This document shows, piece by piece, positions 54,771 to 64,000 of a stretch of DNA of 64,000 nt. The notes under the pieces are model-generated. The model was not told the origin of the DNA. It was given only the letters and a program-made list of their open reading frames with translations, and did not search any database. Every line of letters starts with the position of its first letter. The stretch's first letter is position 1. Both the position numbers and the translations under genes were made by a program. Source of the DNA: Pseudomonas sp. M30-35 (GTDB taxonomy: Bacteria; Pseudomonadota; Gammaproteobacteria; Pseudomonadales; Pseudomonadaceae); contig NZ_CP020892.1 of NCBI RefSeq assembly GCF_002163625.1, forward strand, positions 1,240,001 through 1,304,000. The letters are read 5' to 3'.

Positions 54771-54807
54771 CCGGCCCATGCATGCTGTGCATGGGCCGGT
54801 TTTTTTC
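54771..54807 (+). terminator. Terminator after putP
   Basis: A perfect 12-bp stem CCGGCCCATGCA/TGCATGGGCCGG with a 5-nt loop is followed by eight T residues, 22 bp past the stop. A textbook intrinsic terminator. Confidence 0.97.
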
Positions 54808-54931
54808 TGCCTGAAATAGCTGTGCGGCAACTACTGCTAATGTTTGATTGGGCAGATATAGCTTTATTTCTTCCGTTGGCGCCTGTGCTTGGCTATGGTG
54901 CGCCTCTTAACCGATCAGCTGGCGAAGGCTT

Positions 54932-55153
54932 ATGACCCAAACTCCAAAGAATCCACTGCATGGCGTTACGCTTGAGGCGATTCTCAATCAACTGGTAGCA
55001 ACTTACGGCTGGGATGGGCTGGCGCTGCGTATTGATATTCGCTGTTTTAAAAGCGATCCAAGTATCAAGTCGAGTCTGACTTTTTTGCGTAAGACGCCGT
55101 GGGCGCGCGAGAAAGTAGAAGCGCTGTATATCAAGGCGCAACGCAATACGTGA
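54932..55153 (+). CDS. VF530 family DNA-binding-like protein
   Basis: 73 residues, the size and sequence of VF530 (DUF2132) proteins: [57 protein letters not shown] is nearly the whole domain. Structures of this family show a helical fold resembling DNA-binding proteins, with no established role. Single gene after the putP terminator. Confidence 0.88.
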   Translation: MTQTPKNPLHGVTLEAILNQLVATYGWDGLALRIDIRCFKSDPSIKSSLTFLRKTPWAREKVEALYIKAQRNT

Positions 55154-55224
55154 TCGCCGTAAAGGTTGCTTAGGTGGGAAGATGAGCCGCGGCAATGCGC
55201 AGGCTCATCGGTAACAGGGGAGCG

Positions 55225-55650
55225 TTAGCTCATGGGCTCGTCGTCGCGCACCACTATGTATTCACGTCCGTTGTCATCTTCGCTGTAGTCGAGCACATAA
55301 AACATCACCACCTCACCTGGGTTAGGCATTGTGGCGACATAGTCGTTACCTTCAACCGTGAAGAACTGCGCTGATTCGGGCTTGGCCTCGCATTCAATAA
55401 ATGCGGTCATGAACAGCTCAGGGTTGGTGTCTGCGAAGAACTCTTCCCGTTCATGCTCATCCCAGTCAGCTGGCGCTTCGAATACGCCGGTGAAGAGAAT
55501 CTTGGCATCGCCGAGGTCAATTTCTTCAGCTTCAGGGTCCTGCTCATCTGGGCGATAAACCATGCAGTTCAGCGCATCTTCGTGAGTCAAGGTGGCATTG
55601 CGCGCGGCAAGGCGCTTTTGCGGGTCGAATGGTGGCACGTCTAGCTCCAT
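55225..55650 (-). CDS. Conserved hypothetical acidic protein
   Basis: 141 residues, very acidic (DEQDPEAEEIDLGD, DWDEHEREEFFAD, EDDNGREYIVVRDDEPMS) and without membrane segment or signal peptide, so cytoplasmic. I do not recognise a named family. The regular codon use, sensible length and lack of a competing frame support it as real. The SD before the ATG at 55650 is weak. It converges with the VF530 gene. Confidence 0.68.
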   Translation of the reverse strand: MELDVPPFDPQKRLAARNATLTHEDALNCMVYRPDEQDPEAEEIDLGDAKILFTGVFEAPADWDEHEREEFFADTNPELFMTAFIECEAKPESAQFFTVEGNDYVATMPNPGEVVMFYVLDYSEDDNGREYIVVRDDEPMS

Positions 55651-55930
55651 GTATGTGGCCGTATGCTGGTTGTTTCAGCAGCGGTGACTGACAGCAAACC
55701 ATAGTCAGTGAGTGTTAAAGGAAAAAGACCGTTGGTCTGTTTTCGATTTCCATGCCTGCGTATGGTTCATCCGTAGGCGCAGATATTACCACCGCATGAC
55801 GCTCTGCCATGGGCGAGTTAGCACTATATTTGATGGTAGTCGCTGCTTGAGTAAAGTGCAGGTTTAGGCGTAAGACTATGCGCTCAAGAGATGACGTAAA
55901 AGCCAACCAAAAGCCGGAAATGAGGTCGAC

Positions 55931-56614
55931 ATGTCAGTTGATAAACCCTCGCAACTGATGCGCAGTTGGCAAGCCAATGCCGATGCGTGGGCCAAGGTTG
56001 TGCGTGAACAGCGCGTCGCGAGCCGTCGCCTGGTAACGGATGCCGCGGTGCTTGAGGCGATACATCAATGTACTCCCACGCGTGTGCTGGATGTCGGTTG
56101 CGGTGAGGGTTGGCTGTGCCGGACATTGGCGGCAAAAGGTTTTGAGGTGCTCGGTGTTGATGCCTCGCAGCCATTAATATCGCAGGCTCGCGCAGCCGAT
56201 CCTCACCCGCAACGTTATTATGAGTTTGGCTATGATCAACTCGCAGAAGCGGGACAAGGATTGGGCCAGTTTGATGTGTTGGTGTGCAACTTTGCACTGC
56301 TTGATGAGGATCTTTTACCCAGCCTCAAGGCAATGCGTACCCGTGCGACTGACGGCGGATATCTACTCATCCAAACGCTGCATCCTTGGCAAGCCTGCGC
56401 CAACCAACCGTATGTGGATGGTTGGCGCGTTGAGCAGTTCAGTGATTTTGGCAATGAGTTCACTGAACCCATGCCTTGGTTCTTTCGCACCCTGCAATCG
56501 TGGCTTGCGCTGCTGGCTGAGGCGGGTTGGCAGTTGCAATCGTTGCAGGAACCCAAACACCCGCAGCAGATGCAGCCTGCGTCGCTGTTGCTGTTATTGC
56601 GCGTGCGCAGCTAG
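55931..56614 (+). CDS. Class I SAM-dependent methyltransferase
   Basis: 227 residues, SD GAGG before the ATG at 55931. The Rossmann methyltransferase core has motif I RVLDVGCGEGWLCRTLA (about 51-67), acidic end of strand 2 in VLGVDASQ, and post-motif LVCNFALLDED. The C-terminal part is variable. The substrate (small molecule, lipid or protein) cannot be inferred, and neighbours do not help. Confidence 0.85.
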   Translation: MSVDKPSQLMRSWQANADAWAKVVREQRVASRRLVTDAAVLEAIHQCTPTRVLDVGCGEGWLCRTLAAKGFEVLGVDASQPLISQARAADPHPQRYYEFGYDQLAEAGQGLGQFDVLVCNFALLDEDLLPSLKAMRTRATDGGYLLIQTLHPWQACANQPYVDGWRVEQFSDFGNEFTEPMPWFFRTLQSWLALLAEAGWQLQSLQEPKHPQQMQPASLLLLLRVRS

Positions 56615-56666
56615 CGCTGGCTAAAGAACACTGAGTTACGTGGCGCAGTGACTTTCCGGAAGTGTT

Positions 56667-57584
56667 TTAGCGGGCGACGCTAACGCCTTCAAGGTTAGCG
56701 AACGAGGTGTCTTTCGCGGTCAGTAAAAAGTCGCGCATAAATGGCGCATCGAGCATGTCGGTGCGAATCCCCGCGTAGAGTGTAGCCAGCAAGCCTTTTT
56801 CACCTAGCCGTTTGGCGGTGACATAACCCCGCGAGCTGTACTCATGCAGCGCCCAGTTCGGCAAACCGCAGACTCCACGCCCGCTGGCCACCAGTTGCAT
56901 CATCATGACTGTCAGCTCGGAAGTACGTACTTGCGCTGGCTCGATATCAGCTGGTTCGAGAAAACGAGTGAAAATATCCAACCGGTCACGCTCGACAGGG
57001 TAGGTGATCAAGGTTTCCTTCTCTAAATCCTGCGCGACGATAAATGCCTTATTCGCCAGCGCATGCTGATTGGCTACGGCGAGCATTGCTTCGTAAGTGA
57101 ACAGCGGTATGTAGGTAATACCTGCCAGCTCGATGGGGTCTGAAGTGACGACCAAATCGAGGTCGCCGCGAGCCAAGGCGGGCAACGGTGCAAAAGAGAA
57201 CCCTGAGGCCAGATCAAGTTCGACTTCTGGCCAGGCATCGCGGAATTGGTCAATCGTCGGCATCAGCCACTGGAAACAACTGTGGCATTCAATCGCCATG
57301 TGCAACCGGCCAGCAGTCCCGCCAGCCAAGCGCGCTAGGTCACGTTCGGCGCCGCGCAATAAGGGCAGCACCGAATCGGATAGCTGCAATAAGCGCAAGC
57401 CAGCACTGGTGAAACGCACAGGTTTGGTCTTGCGCACAAATAACTGCATGCCCAGTCGCTCTTCAAGCTCTTTGAACTGATGCGAGAGTGCCGACTGGGT
57501 CAGGTGTAAGCGTTCTGCTGCGTCAACCAGACTGTCGCTTTCGCGCAGCGCGTGCAGGGTTTTTAGATGGCGAAGTTCAAGCAT
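56667..57584 (-). CDS. metR: LysR-family regulator MetR
   Basis: 305 residues. An N-terminal winged helix (LKTLHALRESDSLVDAAERLHLTQSALSHQFKELEERLG) precedes a LysR effector domain with IECHSCFQWLMPTIDQF, typical of MetR. It binds homocysteine and activates metE, from which it diverges with 177 bp between start codons. Confidence 0.93.
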   Translation of the reverse strand: MLELRHLKTLHALRESDSLVDAAERLHLTQSALSHQFKELEERLGMQLFVRKTKPVRFTSAGLRLLQLSDSVLPLLRGAERDLARLAGGTAGRLHMAIECHSCFQWLMPTIDQFRDAWPEVELDLASGFSFAPLPALARGDLDLVVTSDPIELAGITYIPLFTYEAMLAVANQHALANKAFIVAQDLEKETLITYPVERDRLDIFTRFLEPADIEPAQVRTSELTVMMMQLVASGRGVCGLPNWALHEYSSRGYVTAKRLGEKGLLATLYAGIRTDMLDAPFMRDFLLTAKDTSFANLEGVSVAR

Positions 57585-57696
57585 GGCGGTCTCATAGTCG
57601 CGGGGGCAATAGAGGTAAAGCGGTGGAGTGGGTGGAGCTGTATCCGCGGTGGCGTTATATGAACATGAGCAAAACTATAGATCAATACGAATATGT

Positions 57697-57709
57697 TGAG
57701 TTTGTCTCA
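57697..57709. promoter_or_regulatory. MetR-like operator
   Basis: TGAGTTTGTCTCA is a TGAG-N5-CTCA palindrome resembling the MetR box TGAA-N5-TTCA, about 55 bp before the metE start. Two positions differ from the enteric consensus, so assignment is tentative. Confidence 0.4.
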
Positions 57710-57761
57710 TGATTCAGTGTTGTTGAGAATACACGCCATCATCTGTATGGAGTATTAAATC

Positions 57762-60050
57762 ATGGCTGTATCTCATTCCCTCGGTTTTCCTCGCATCGGC
57801 CGCGACCGTGAATTAAAGAAGGCGCTGGAAGCGCATTGGCGAGGCGAGCTGGATGAGGCAGGTTTGCGTGCCGTCGGCCGCGAGCTGCGCGCTAATCACT
57901 GGCAATTGCAAAAAGACGCGGGTATCGACTTGCTGCCAGTGGGTGACTTTGCCTGGTATGACCAGGTGCTCACTCATTCGCTGACCTTTGGCGTTATTCC
58001 TCAGCGTTTTCGTCCTGAGTCAGGCCAGCCGACACTGGATACCTTGTTTGGCATGGCTCGTGGTGTCAGCAAAAGCTGTTGCGGCGGTGCCCATGCGCAG
58101 GAAATGACTAAGTGGTTCGATACCAACTATCACTACTTAGTACCCGAGTTTAGTGCCGATCAGCGCTTTCAATTGAGCTGGGAGCAGCTGTTTGAAGAAG
58201 TCGCGGAGGCCAAAGCTTTGGGGCACCAGGTCAAGCCGGTCTTGATTGGCCCGCTGACTTACTTGTGGCTCGGCAAAGCTAAGGGCGACGATTTCGACAA
58301 GCTTGAATTGCTTGAGCGCTTATTGCCTATATACGGTGAAATTCTTGGTCGTTTGGCTGCTCTGGATGTTGAATGGGTGCAAATTGATGAGCCAATCCTC
58401 GGTCTGGATTTACCGCAAGACTGGAAGAACGCTTTCGAGCGCGCTTATCACTTGCTCCAGCACGCACCGCTGAAAAAACTGGTTGCCACTTACTTCAGCG
58501 GCCTTGAAGACAACCTCGGCCTGGCCGTCAATTTGCCAGTCGATGGTCTACACGTCGATTGGGTGCGAGCGCCTGAGCAACTGCCGCTGCTGGTTGATCG
58601 TCTACCTAGTTACAAGGTGCTGTCTCTGGGTGTGGTCAATGGTCGTAACGTTTGGCGTTGTGATCTCAACGCTGCGTTGCAGGCGCTGAAGCAGGCGCAG
58701 CATCGTTTTGGCGACAACCTATGGGTGGCAGGGTCTTGCTCGTTGCTGCACAGTCCGGTTGACCTGAAGCGTGAAGACACTTTGGATACCGAGCTTAAAA
58801 GCTGGCTGTCGTTTGCCGTGCAGAAGTGCTCGGAGATAGCGCTGTTGAGCAAGGCATTGAATGAGCCAGACGCTGAGGACGTTAAGGCCGCATTGGCGCA
58901 CAGCGCTCAAGTGCAAATCAGCCGTGAGCAGTCCAAACGTATTCACAAGCCTGATGTTCAAGCGAGCTTGCGTGCAGTGACTGCCGCCGACAGCCAGCGT
59001 GCATCGATCTTTGCTAAGCGTATTGAGTTGCAGCGCCAACGCTTGCAACTTCCTGCTTTTCCGACCACCACCATTGGCTCGTTCCCGCAGACCGCGTCTA
59101 TTCGTCTGGCGCGCCAGTCGTTCAAGCAAGGCAAATTGTCTGCCGCTGAATACACCGAGGCGATGTACAGCGAGATCCGCCATGCGGTCGAAGTGCAAGA
59201 AGCTCTCGGCCTGGACGTGCTGGTGCACGGAGAAGCAGAGCGCAACGACATGGTCGAGTACTTTGCTGAGCAGCTTGATGGCTACGCGTTCACTCGTTTT
59301 GGTTGGGTGCAGAGTTATGGCTCACGCTGCGTAAAACCAGCGGTGATATTTGGCGATCTAAGTCGCCCTAAAGCGATGACGGTTGAATGGATTCGCTACG
59401 CGCAAAGCCTGACCCACAAAATCATGAAAGGCATGCTGACCGGGCCGGTGACCATGCTGATGTGGTCATTCCCGCGCGAGGATGTCAGCCGTGAAGTGCA
59501 GGCGCGTCAGTTGGCGCTGGCGATTCGCGATGAAGTGGTTGACCTGGAAAAAGCCGGCATCAAGATTATTCAGATTGATGAGGCCGCGTTCCGCGAAGGT
59601 TTGCCGCTGCGCAAAGCGGCTTGGCAGAGCTATCTCGACTGGGCAACCGAGGCATTTCGTTTATGTGCTTCAGGTGTACAGGATCAGACTCAGATTCATA
59701 CACACATGTGCTACAGCGAATTTAACGATGTGATTGAGTCAATTGCAGCGATGGATGCTGACGTCATCACCATCGAGACCTCGCGTTCGGATATGGAGCT
59801 GCTGGATGCGTTTGAAGCCTTCGATTACCCCAATGATATTGGCCCAGGCGTCTACGATATTCACTCACCACGGGTGCCAGAGCCCGCTGAAATAATCAAG
59901 TTAATGACCAAGGCTGTGCAACGTATTCCGGCTGACCGGCTGTGGGTTAACCCCGACTGCGGCTTGAAAACCCGTGGCTGGGCGGAGACCGAAGCGGCGC
60001 TGGTGAATATGGTCGCGGCAGCGCGTGAGTTGCGTACGCAACTGGCTTAA
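57762..60050 (+). CDS. metE: Cobalamin-independent methionine synthase
   Basis: 762 residues, full length. The N-terminal barrel starts [20 protein letters not shown]. The C-terminal catalytic barrel has TTIGSFPQT, the zinc and substrate segments [29 protein letters not shown] and [11 protein letters not shown] (conserved His and two Cys ligands). It transfers the methyl group of methyl-THF polyglutamate to homocysteine. A long hairpin follows. Confidence 0.98.
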   Translation: MAVSHSLGFPRIGRDRELKKALEAHWRGELDEAGLRAVGRELRANHWQLQKDAGIDLLPVGDFAWYDQVLTHSLTFGVIPQRFRPESGQPTLDTLFGMARGVSKSCCGGAHAQEMTKWFDTNYHYLVPEFSADQRFQLSWEQLFEEVAEAKALGHQVKPVLIGPLTYLWLGKAKGDDFDKLELLERLLPIYGEILGRLAALDVEWVQIDEPILGLDLPQDWKNAFERAYHLLQHAPLKKLVATYFSGLEDNLGLAVNLPVDGLHVDWVRAPEQLPLLVDRLPSYKVLSLGVVNGRNVWRCDLNAALQALKQAQHRFGDNLWVAGSCSLLHSPVDLKREDTLDTELKSWLSFAVQKCSEIALLSKALNEPDAEDVKAALAHSAQVQISREQSKRIHKPDVQASLRAVTAADSQRASIFAKRIELQRQRLQLPAFPTTTIGSFPQTASIRLARQSFKQGKLSAAEYTEAMYSEIRHAVEVQEALGLDVLVHGEAERNDMVEYFAEQLDGYAFTRFGWVQSYGSRCVKPAVIFGDLSRPKAMTVEWIRYAQSLTHKIMKGMLTGPVTMLMWSFPREDVSREVQARQLALAIRDEVVDLEKAGIKIIQIDEAAFREGLPLRKAAWQSYLDWATEAFRLCASGVQDQTQIHTHMCYSEFNDVIESIAAMDADVITIETSRSDMELLDAFEAFDYPNDIGPGVYDIHSPRVPEPAEIIKLMTKAVQRIPADRLWVNPDCGLKTRGWAETEAALVNMVAAARELRTQLA

Positions 60051-60058
60051 ACCTACAA

Positions 60059-60103
60059 CCTGCCAGCAACGCGCGCATGCAAGGTGCGAGCGTTGCTGGC
60101 AGG
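60059..60103 (+). terminator. Long hairpin after metE
   Basis: A perfect 14-bp stem CCTGCCAGCAACGC/GCGTTGCTGGCAGG with further pairing inside a 17-nt loop starts 9 bp past the metE stop and is followed by GTTTAAAA. The U-tract is weak but the stem is strong. Confidence 0.7.
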
Positions 60104-60260
60104 GTTTAAAATGCTATTAATCAACCGCCGATGTTATTTCCGCTGGAAACAAAACGACCATCCAGCAGAGTTCATCAAATTGTCATGGTTCTGTGGCAGC
60201 GCGAAAGCATAAATATCATCAAACTCGCGACTTAATGGGGTTCTGCGTTTTGGTGTTTTT

Positions 60261-61250
60261 ATGCGTGCGTTTTTGTTTATCGCCGCGCTGTTATTCAGTG
60301 TGTCGTCATTTTCTGCGGTCCGTTGCGATCTAACAGCAGCTACACAATTTGCTGATGTGGGTGAACTCAACCTTGCTTATCAAAGCGTTGGTCGTGATCG
60401 TGATCCGGCCTTGTTGCTGTTGATGGGGCTGGGTGGGCAACTGATTCATTGGCCAGATGAAGTCGTTCAGTCGCTGTGTGAGCAGGGCTTTCGGGTGATT
60501 CGTTTTGATAACCGTGATGTTGGTTTGAGTACCTGGCACCAGCCTGAGGCAACGGTAAACCTGAGCTATCAAGTGTTGCGCTACCGCATCGGCTTGGGTG
60601 TGTCCGCGCCATACAGCTTGACTGATATGGCTGAGGACTCACTAGGCTTGATGGATGCACTGGGGATACAGCGCTTTCATGTGTTGGGTGCAAGTATGGG
60701 TGGAATGATCGCCCAGCATCTGGCCGATATTGCGCCGCAGCGAGTGCAAAGCCTGACTCTCATCATGACGAGCTCGGGTGCCGAGGGCTTACCTGCACCG
60801 AGCCCTAAATTACTCGCGTTATTGGGGCGGCGCGAGGCTCCGAATCGAGCTGTTGCACTGGAGCAGCAAGCAGATTTACTCGCAGCCCTGGGCAGCCCCG
60901 AGGTGAAGGATGATCGTCAGGAATTGCTGCACGAAGCACAGGTTTCTTATGATCGGGCGTTTAATCCACAAGGCGTTGAGCGGCAAATAGCAGCTATTTT
61001 GGCCGAGCCTAGCCGCGTCGAATTGCTCAACCGCTTACGTGTTCCAACACTGGTCGTGCATGGCACGGCAGATCCGCTGTTGCCGGTGATGCACGGTGTT
61101 CATGTGGCAGCGCATATTCGCGGCAGCCAGTTAAAGCTGATTCCCGGTTTGGCTCATCGTTTTCAAGCGGCGTTTAAACAGCCGTTACTGTCAGCGGTGT
61201 TGCCGTATTTGATTCAGCATCGTACCGATACTCATATCGCCAAACTGTAG
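60261..61250 (+). CDS. Exported alpha/beta hydrolase
   Basis: 329 residues with a signal peptide (MRAFLFIAALLFSVSSFSA). The alpha/beta hydrolase core has oxyanion region LLLMGLGGQLIHWP, nucleophile serine in GASMGGMIAQH, acid in HGTADPLLPV and histidine in PGLAHRF. It belongs to the general esterase/hydrolase group; substrate unknown. A periplasmic or secreted location is predicted from the signal peptide. Confidence 0.88.
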   Translation: MRAFLFIAALLFSVSSFSAVRCDLTAATQFADVGELNLAYQSVGRDRDPALLLLMGLGGQLIHWPDEVVQSLCEQGFRVIRFDNRDVGLSTWHQPEATVNLSYQVLRYRIGLGVSAPYSLTDMAEDSLGLMDALGIQRFHVLGASMGGMIAQHLADIAPQRVQSLTLIMTSSGAEGLPAPSPKLLALLGRREAPNRAVALEQQADLLAALGSPEVKDDRQELLHEAQVSYDRAFNPQGVERQIAAILAEPSRVELLNRLRVPTLVVHGTADPLLPVMHGVHVAAHIRGSQLKLIPGLAHRFQAAFKQPLLSAVLPYLIQHRTDTHIAKL

Positions 61251-61338
61251 GTTTGCGCGAGATAGTGGGGCCATTCGAGGGCAATCGGAAGGGCGGACAA
61301 CGCGAAGCTTGTCCACCATGATTGAGCGAACGGCCAGG

Positions 61339-61374
61339 CTATGTGAACAAGCGCAGACTATGTAAACAAGCGCA
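61339..61374. repeat. Short tandem duplication at the glpD stop codon
   Basis: CTATGTGAACAAGCGCA at 61339-61355 and CTATGTAAACAAGCGCA at 61358-61374 differ at one base and are separated by GA. The second copy ends exactly against the glpD stop codon (61375-61377). A similar duplication flanks the cmoB stop. Confidence 0.72.
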
Positions 61375-62931
61375 TTAGTCAGTCAGCGTTGCATTCAGAG
61401 GCGCTGGTTTTGCCGCTGTTCCACGGCGTTCTTGCAAGTACTGGCTCAGGCGTAATTGTTCTGCTGCGCTCATGAACAAGCCCAGCTTGGTGCGCCGCCA
61501 TACAATGTCTGCGGGTGCTGTGGCCCACTCTTCATTGCACAGATAGTCAACCTCACAGGCATACAGGTGTGCACCAAAGTGCTCGCCCAGGTCTTGCAGG
61601 TGCTGTACGCCGCGTAGCAGCAGCCAGCTGCGGTTTCCGTAGGTGGTCGCCCAGCGTCTGGCCAAGCCGGTCGGTAACCAACTGAAACGTGCGCAGAGTG
61701 CTTCGACCAAGGCGCTCTGGCTTTCAAAATCCTCGGCGCCTGGCAGCAAGCTGGTGGCTGTCCAGCTTGGTCCCATTTTCGGAAAATGGCTGGCCAGCAA
61801 TTTCAGTGCGGACTCGGCCAGTTTCCGGTAGGTGGTTAGCTTGCCGCCGAATACCGAGAGTAGCGGCGCTTCACCGGGGTGTCCCAGGAGTGACAGGGTA
61901 TAGTCGCGCGTTACGGCTGACGGCTCAGCAGACTCATCATCACACAGCGGTCTGACCCCAGAGAAACTGTGCAAAATATCTTCGCGTGCAAGCGGCTGAC
62001 GAAAGTGCGCGTTGAATACTTTGAGCAGGTAATCGGTTTCCTCCTCGGTGATCGCAACGGCGCGAGGGTCGCCCTTGTATTCACGATCAGTGGTGCCGAT
62101 CATGGTGAATTGATCAAGGTAGGGGATCGCAAACACAACGCGCTGGTCTTCGTTCTGCAGGATGTACGCCTGTTCGCCCTCAAACCTGCGGGGCACGATG
62201 ATGTGGCTGCCTTGAATCAGGCGCACACCGTAGGGCGACTTTTGTTTGAGGTCGTCGTGAATAAACTTCGCCACCCAAGGCCCTGCTGCATTGACGAGCG
62301 CGCGGGCGCGAATTGAAAACAGGCTGCCGTCGGCGCGCTCAAGATGAATGTGCCAGAGGCCTTTACTGCGCCGGGCACTGCTGCAACGGGTTTGAGTGTG
62401 GATGTGCGCACCGCTTTCGCGGGCAGCCATGGCATTGAGAACCACCAGTCGGGCATCGTCAACCCAGCAGTCGGAGTACTCAAAGCCGCGGCTGATCTCC
62501 GCTTTCATCGGGCTGTTGGCACCGAAGCGTAAACCACGTGAGCCCGGCAGCTTTTCGCGTTTGCCGAGATGATCGTAGAGAAACATGCCTGCACGAATCA
62601 TCCACGCCGGGCGTAGGTGAGGGCGATGCGGCAGGATAAAACGCATTGGTTTGATGATGTGTGGTGCTTTCGCCAGCAGTACTTCGCGCTCAGCCAGTGC
62701 CTCGCGCACCAAGCGAAACTCATAATGTTCCAGGTAGCGTAAGCCGCCGTGGATCAGCTTGCTGCTGGCTGACGAGGTGTGCTCGGCCAGATCATCGCGC
62801 TCACACAAAAACACCGACAAGCCGCGTCCGGCAGCATCGGCGGCAATACCGACGCCGTTGATACCGCCGCCGACAACGGCAAGGTCGTAAATCTCGGCAA
62901 TGGGCGCGTTGTGGGTGCTGTGATTGGGCAT
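61375..62931 (-). CDS. glpD: Aerobic glycerol-3-phosphate dehydrogenase
   Basis: 518 residues. FAD-binding motif YDLAVVGGGINGVGIAADAAGRG near the N-terminus, then SSASSKLIHGGLRYLEHYEF and FGGKLTTYRKLAESAL, both diagnostic of GlpD, and a C-terminal helical domain. It oxidises glycerol 3-phosphate to DHAP at the inner membrane, feeding electrons to ubiquinone. A GlpR-like operator lies 35 bp upstream; glpR is the next gene. Confidence 0.97.
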   Translation of the reverse strand: MPNHSTHNAPIAEIYDLAVVGGGINGVGIAADAAGRGLSVFLCERDDLAEHTSSASSKLIHGGLRYLEHYEFRLVREALAEREVLLAKAPHIIKPMRFILPHRPHLRPAWMIRAGMFLYDHLGKREKLPGSRGLRFGANSPMKAEISRGFEYSDCWVDDARLVVLNAMAARESGAHIHTQTRCSSARRSKGLWHIHLERADGSLFSIRARALVNAAGPWVAKFIHDDLKQKSPYGVRLIQGSHIIVPRRFEGEQAYILQNEDQRVVFAIPYLDQFTMIGTTDREYKGDPRAVAITEEETDYLLKVFNAHFRQPLAREDILHSFSGVRPLCDDESAEPSAVTRDYTLSLLGHPGEAPLLSVFGGKLTTYRKLAESALKLLASHFPKMGPSWTATSLLPGAEDFESQSALVEALCARFSWLPTGLARRWATTYGNRSWLLLRGVQHLQDLGEHFGAHLYACEVDYLCNEEWATAPADIVWRRTKLGLFMSAAEQLRLSQYLQERRGTAAKPAPLNATLTD

Positions 62932-62965
62932 GCTGGCACTCGCAAAAGGTCGAAATTGAACTTCA

Positions 62966-62985
62966 TGTGTTCACTTTCGAACATA
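62966..62985 (-). promoter_or_regulatory. GlpR operator upstream of glpD
   Basis: On the minus strand TATGTTCGAAAGTGAACACA matches the enteric GlpR consensus WATGTTCGWTAWCGAACATW at 16 of 20 positions. It lies in the glpR-glpD gap, placed to repress glpD. Confidence 0.7.
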
Positions 62986-63069
62986 TGTTAGTTGAATAAC
63001 CTTAATCCCGCCAGTCTGCGGAGGATGTTTGCACTGGCCAGTTCGATTTAGTTCATACAGGCATACGCA

Positions 63070-63093
63070 CGCTTACCTTGGGCCAGGTAAGCG
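63070..63093. terminator. Hairpin between glpR and glpD
   Basis: CGCTTACCT/AGGTAAGCG is a perfect 9-bp stem with a 6-nt loop, 20 bp past the glpR stop. It lacks a U-run, so termination is uncertain. Confidence 0.4.
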
Positions 63094-63112
63094 GGGCGCT
63101 ATCAGACGGTTT

Positions 63113-63871
63113 TTAAACGAGGTTGAGCTGGATTTTAGCGTCGTGCAAAAGCCGGATAATTGCCGGGCTTGGCGCCGCATCAGTGAATACCTGATTGACC
63201 AGATTGATGGGGCCTAGTCGAACCACTGCGTTGCGTCCGAATTTGTTCGAGTCAGCGGCCAACAATACATGCCGAGCATTGCTGATGATTGCTTGGGAAA
63301 CCCGGACTTCCTGATAGTCGAAGTCGAGGAGGCTGCCGTCTTCGTCAATCCCGCTGATGCCAACCAGCGCAAAGTCGACCTTGAATTGTGCAATGAAGTC
63401 GACTGCGGCTTGGCCGACAATTCCACCGTCTGGACGCACTGTTCCGCCTGCTACGAGGACTTCGAAGTCAGGCTTGCTGCTGAGTTGCGCCGCGACATGC
63501 AGGTTGTTGGTGATGATTTTTAAACCTTTGTGATTCAACAGGGCGCGGGCAATGGCTTCAGTGGTCGTGCCGATATTGATGAACAAAGACGCATGGTTGG
63601 GTATCTGTGCGGCAATGGCTTCAGCGATGCGCTGCTTTTCTTCACGCATTTGCCCGGCACGCATGGTGTATGCCGTATTTTGCGTGCTTGAGTTTTCGCA
63701 AGCCGCGCCGCCGTGAGTGCGACGTAGCAAGCCTTGTTCGGCAAGCTGATTGATGTCGCGGCGAATAGTTTGGGGGGTAACGGTGAATGCTTGAGCAAGT
63801 TCGTCGATGCTGACGTATCCGCGCTCACGAGCCAGATTAAGAATGTCTTGCTGACGCGGTGCCAGAGTCAT
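63113..63871 (-). CDS. glpR: DeoR-family glycerol-3-phosphate repressor
   Basis: 252 residues. N-terminal DeoR helix-turn-helix [42 protein letters not shown], then the sugar-phosphate-binding domain with [12 protein letters not shown] and [15 protein letters not shown]. It represses glp genes until glycerol 3-phosphate binds. It precedes glpD on the same strand; glpF-glpK probably lie upstream, outside the window. Confidence 0.96.
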   Translation of the reverse strand: MTLAPRQQDILNLARERGYVSIDELAQAFTVTPQTIRRDINQLAEQGLLRRTHGGAACENSSTQNTAYTMRAGQMREEKQRIAEAIAAQIPNHASLFINIGTTTEAIARALLNHKGLKIITNNLHVAAQLSSKPDFEVLVAGGTVRPDGGIVGQAAVDFIAQFKVDFALVGISGIDEDGSLLDFDYQEVRVSQAIISNARHVLLAADSNKFGRNAVVRLGPINLVNQVFTDAAPSPAIIRLLHDAKIQLNLV

Positions 63872-63947
63872 GAAAGGGTCCTTTTTTGCGCCATTATAGG
63901 CTGCTCAGGAAGAATTTTTCGGCTATGGTAATCAGACTTTGTCAGAG

Positions 63948-63967
63948 TATTTTCACAAACGAACATG
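63948..63967 (-). promoter_or_regulatory. GlpR-like operator upstream of glpR
   Basis: On the minus strand CATGTTCGTTTGTGAAAATA matches the GlpR consensus at 14 of 20 positions, with the left half ATGTTCGTT nearly perfect. It suggests autoregulation, or control of the gap after a preceding glpK. Confidence 0.5.
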
Positions 63968-64000
63968 ACGCCTGCAATCGATCTGTTAAAAAAGGCTAAA

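Noticed and set aside
55715..55906. 63-codon minus-strand frame upstream of the methyltransferase
   Set aside because: Begins with TTG, no SD, no recognisable composition; more likely a chance frame in the promoter region.
1..64000. CRISPR arrays, tRNA or rRNA genes, prophage or integrative element genes
   Set aside because: No regularly spaced repeats, cloverleaf-like tails, rRNA stretches, integrase or phage structural genes were seen on reading; gene content is core Pseudomonas metabolism apart from the MITE-like element.

Overview
The window reads as a stretch of Pseudomonas chromosome (Gammaproteobacteria). From about 17.4 kb to 54.8 kb the genes follow the order I remember from the P. 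aeruginosa PAO1 chromosome around PA0743-PA0783 (mms-like cluster, ung, opdH-tct, nadB, algU-mucABCD, lepA-lepB-rnc-era-recO-pdxJ, icp, a second Lon protease, pruR, putA, putP). That comparison is from memory and no search was run. The proteins are close to P. aeruginosa homologues, but base composition looks lower than that species, roughly mid-50s % GC by eye. I saw no rRNA, tRNA, CRISPR array or intact IS element.

Left part (1-9.2 kb): a minus-strand nitrogen-scavenging operon reading substrate-binding protein, permease, ATPase, two DUF1989 proteins, a biotin-dependent 'urea' carboxylase and allophanate hydrolase (cut by the window edge). A well-formed guanidine-I (ykkC) riboswitch lies in its leader, so the operon is best read as guanidine import and degradation: guanidine to carboxyguanidine to allophanate to ammonia and CO2. 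Upstream of the riboswitch are a near-consensus sigma-54 promoter and an NtrC-like site at enhancer distance, which suggests that nitrogen limitation and guanidine must coincide for expression.

9.2-17.3 kb: a K+ channel, then a minus-strand isobutyryl-CoA (valine) catabolic operon (mmsA-type aldehyde dehydrogenase, acyl-CoA dehydrogenase, enoyl-CoA hydratase, 3-hydroxyisobutyryl-CoA hydrolase, 3-hydroxyisobutyrate dehydrogenase) divergent from an AraC-type regulator. A 21-bp-spaced direct repeat between them is the likely operator. A 170-bp MITE-like element sits inside the operon. A hotdog thioesterase follows the regulator.

17.4-26.9 kb: ung, a lipoprotein, then the tricarboxylate uptake system opdH-tctC-tctB-tctA plus an AbrB-type membrane protein, divergent from the two-component system tctD-tctE. 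26.9-31.3 kb: HDOD protein, ygfZ, sdhE-ygfX, nadB.

31.3-42.3 kb: the envelope-stress operon algU-mucA-mucB-mucC-mucD behind two AlgU-type promoters, then lepA-lepB-DUF4845-rnc-era-recO-pdxJ, all on the plus strand and often overlapping. 42.3-48 kb (minus): cmoB/cmoA for tRNA wobble modification, a YhhN-family lysoplasmalogenase, a chagasin-like peptidase inhibitor and a Lon-family protease.

48-54.8 kb (plus): proline catabolism (pruR, putA, putP) with a GNAT acetyltransferase between pruR and putA. 54.9-64 kb: small conserved proteins, a methyltransferase, divergent metR/metE, an exported alpha/beta hydrolase, and glpD-glpR with GlpR-type operators in front of both, probably following glpK outside the window.
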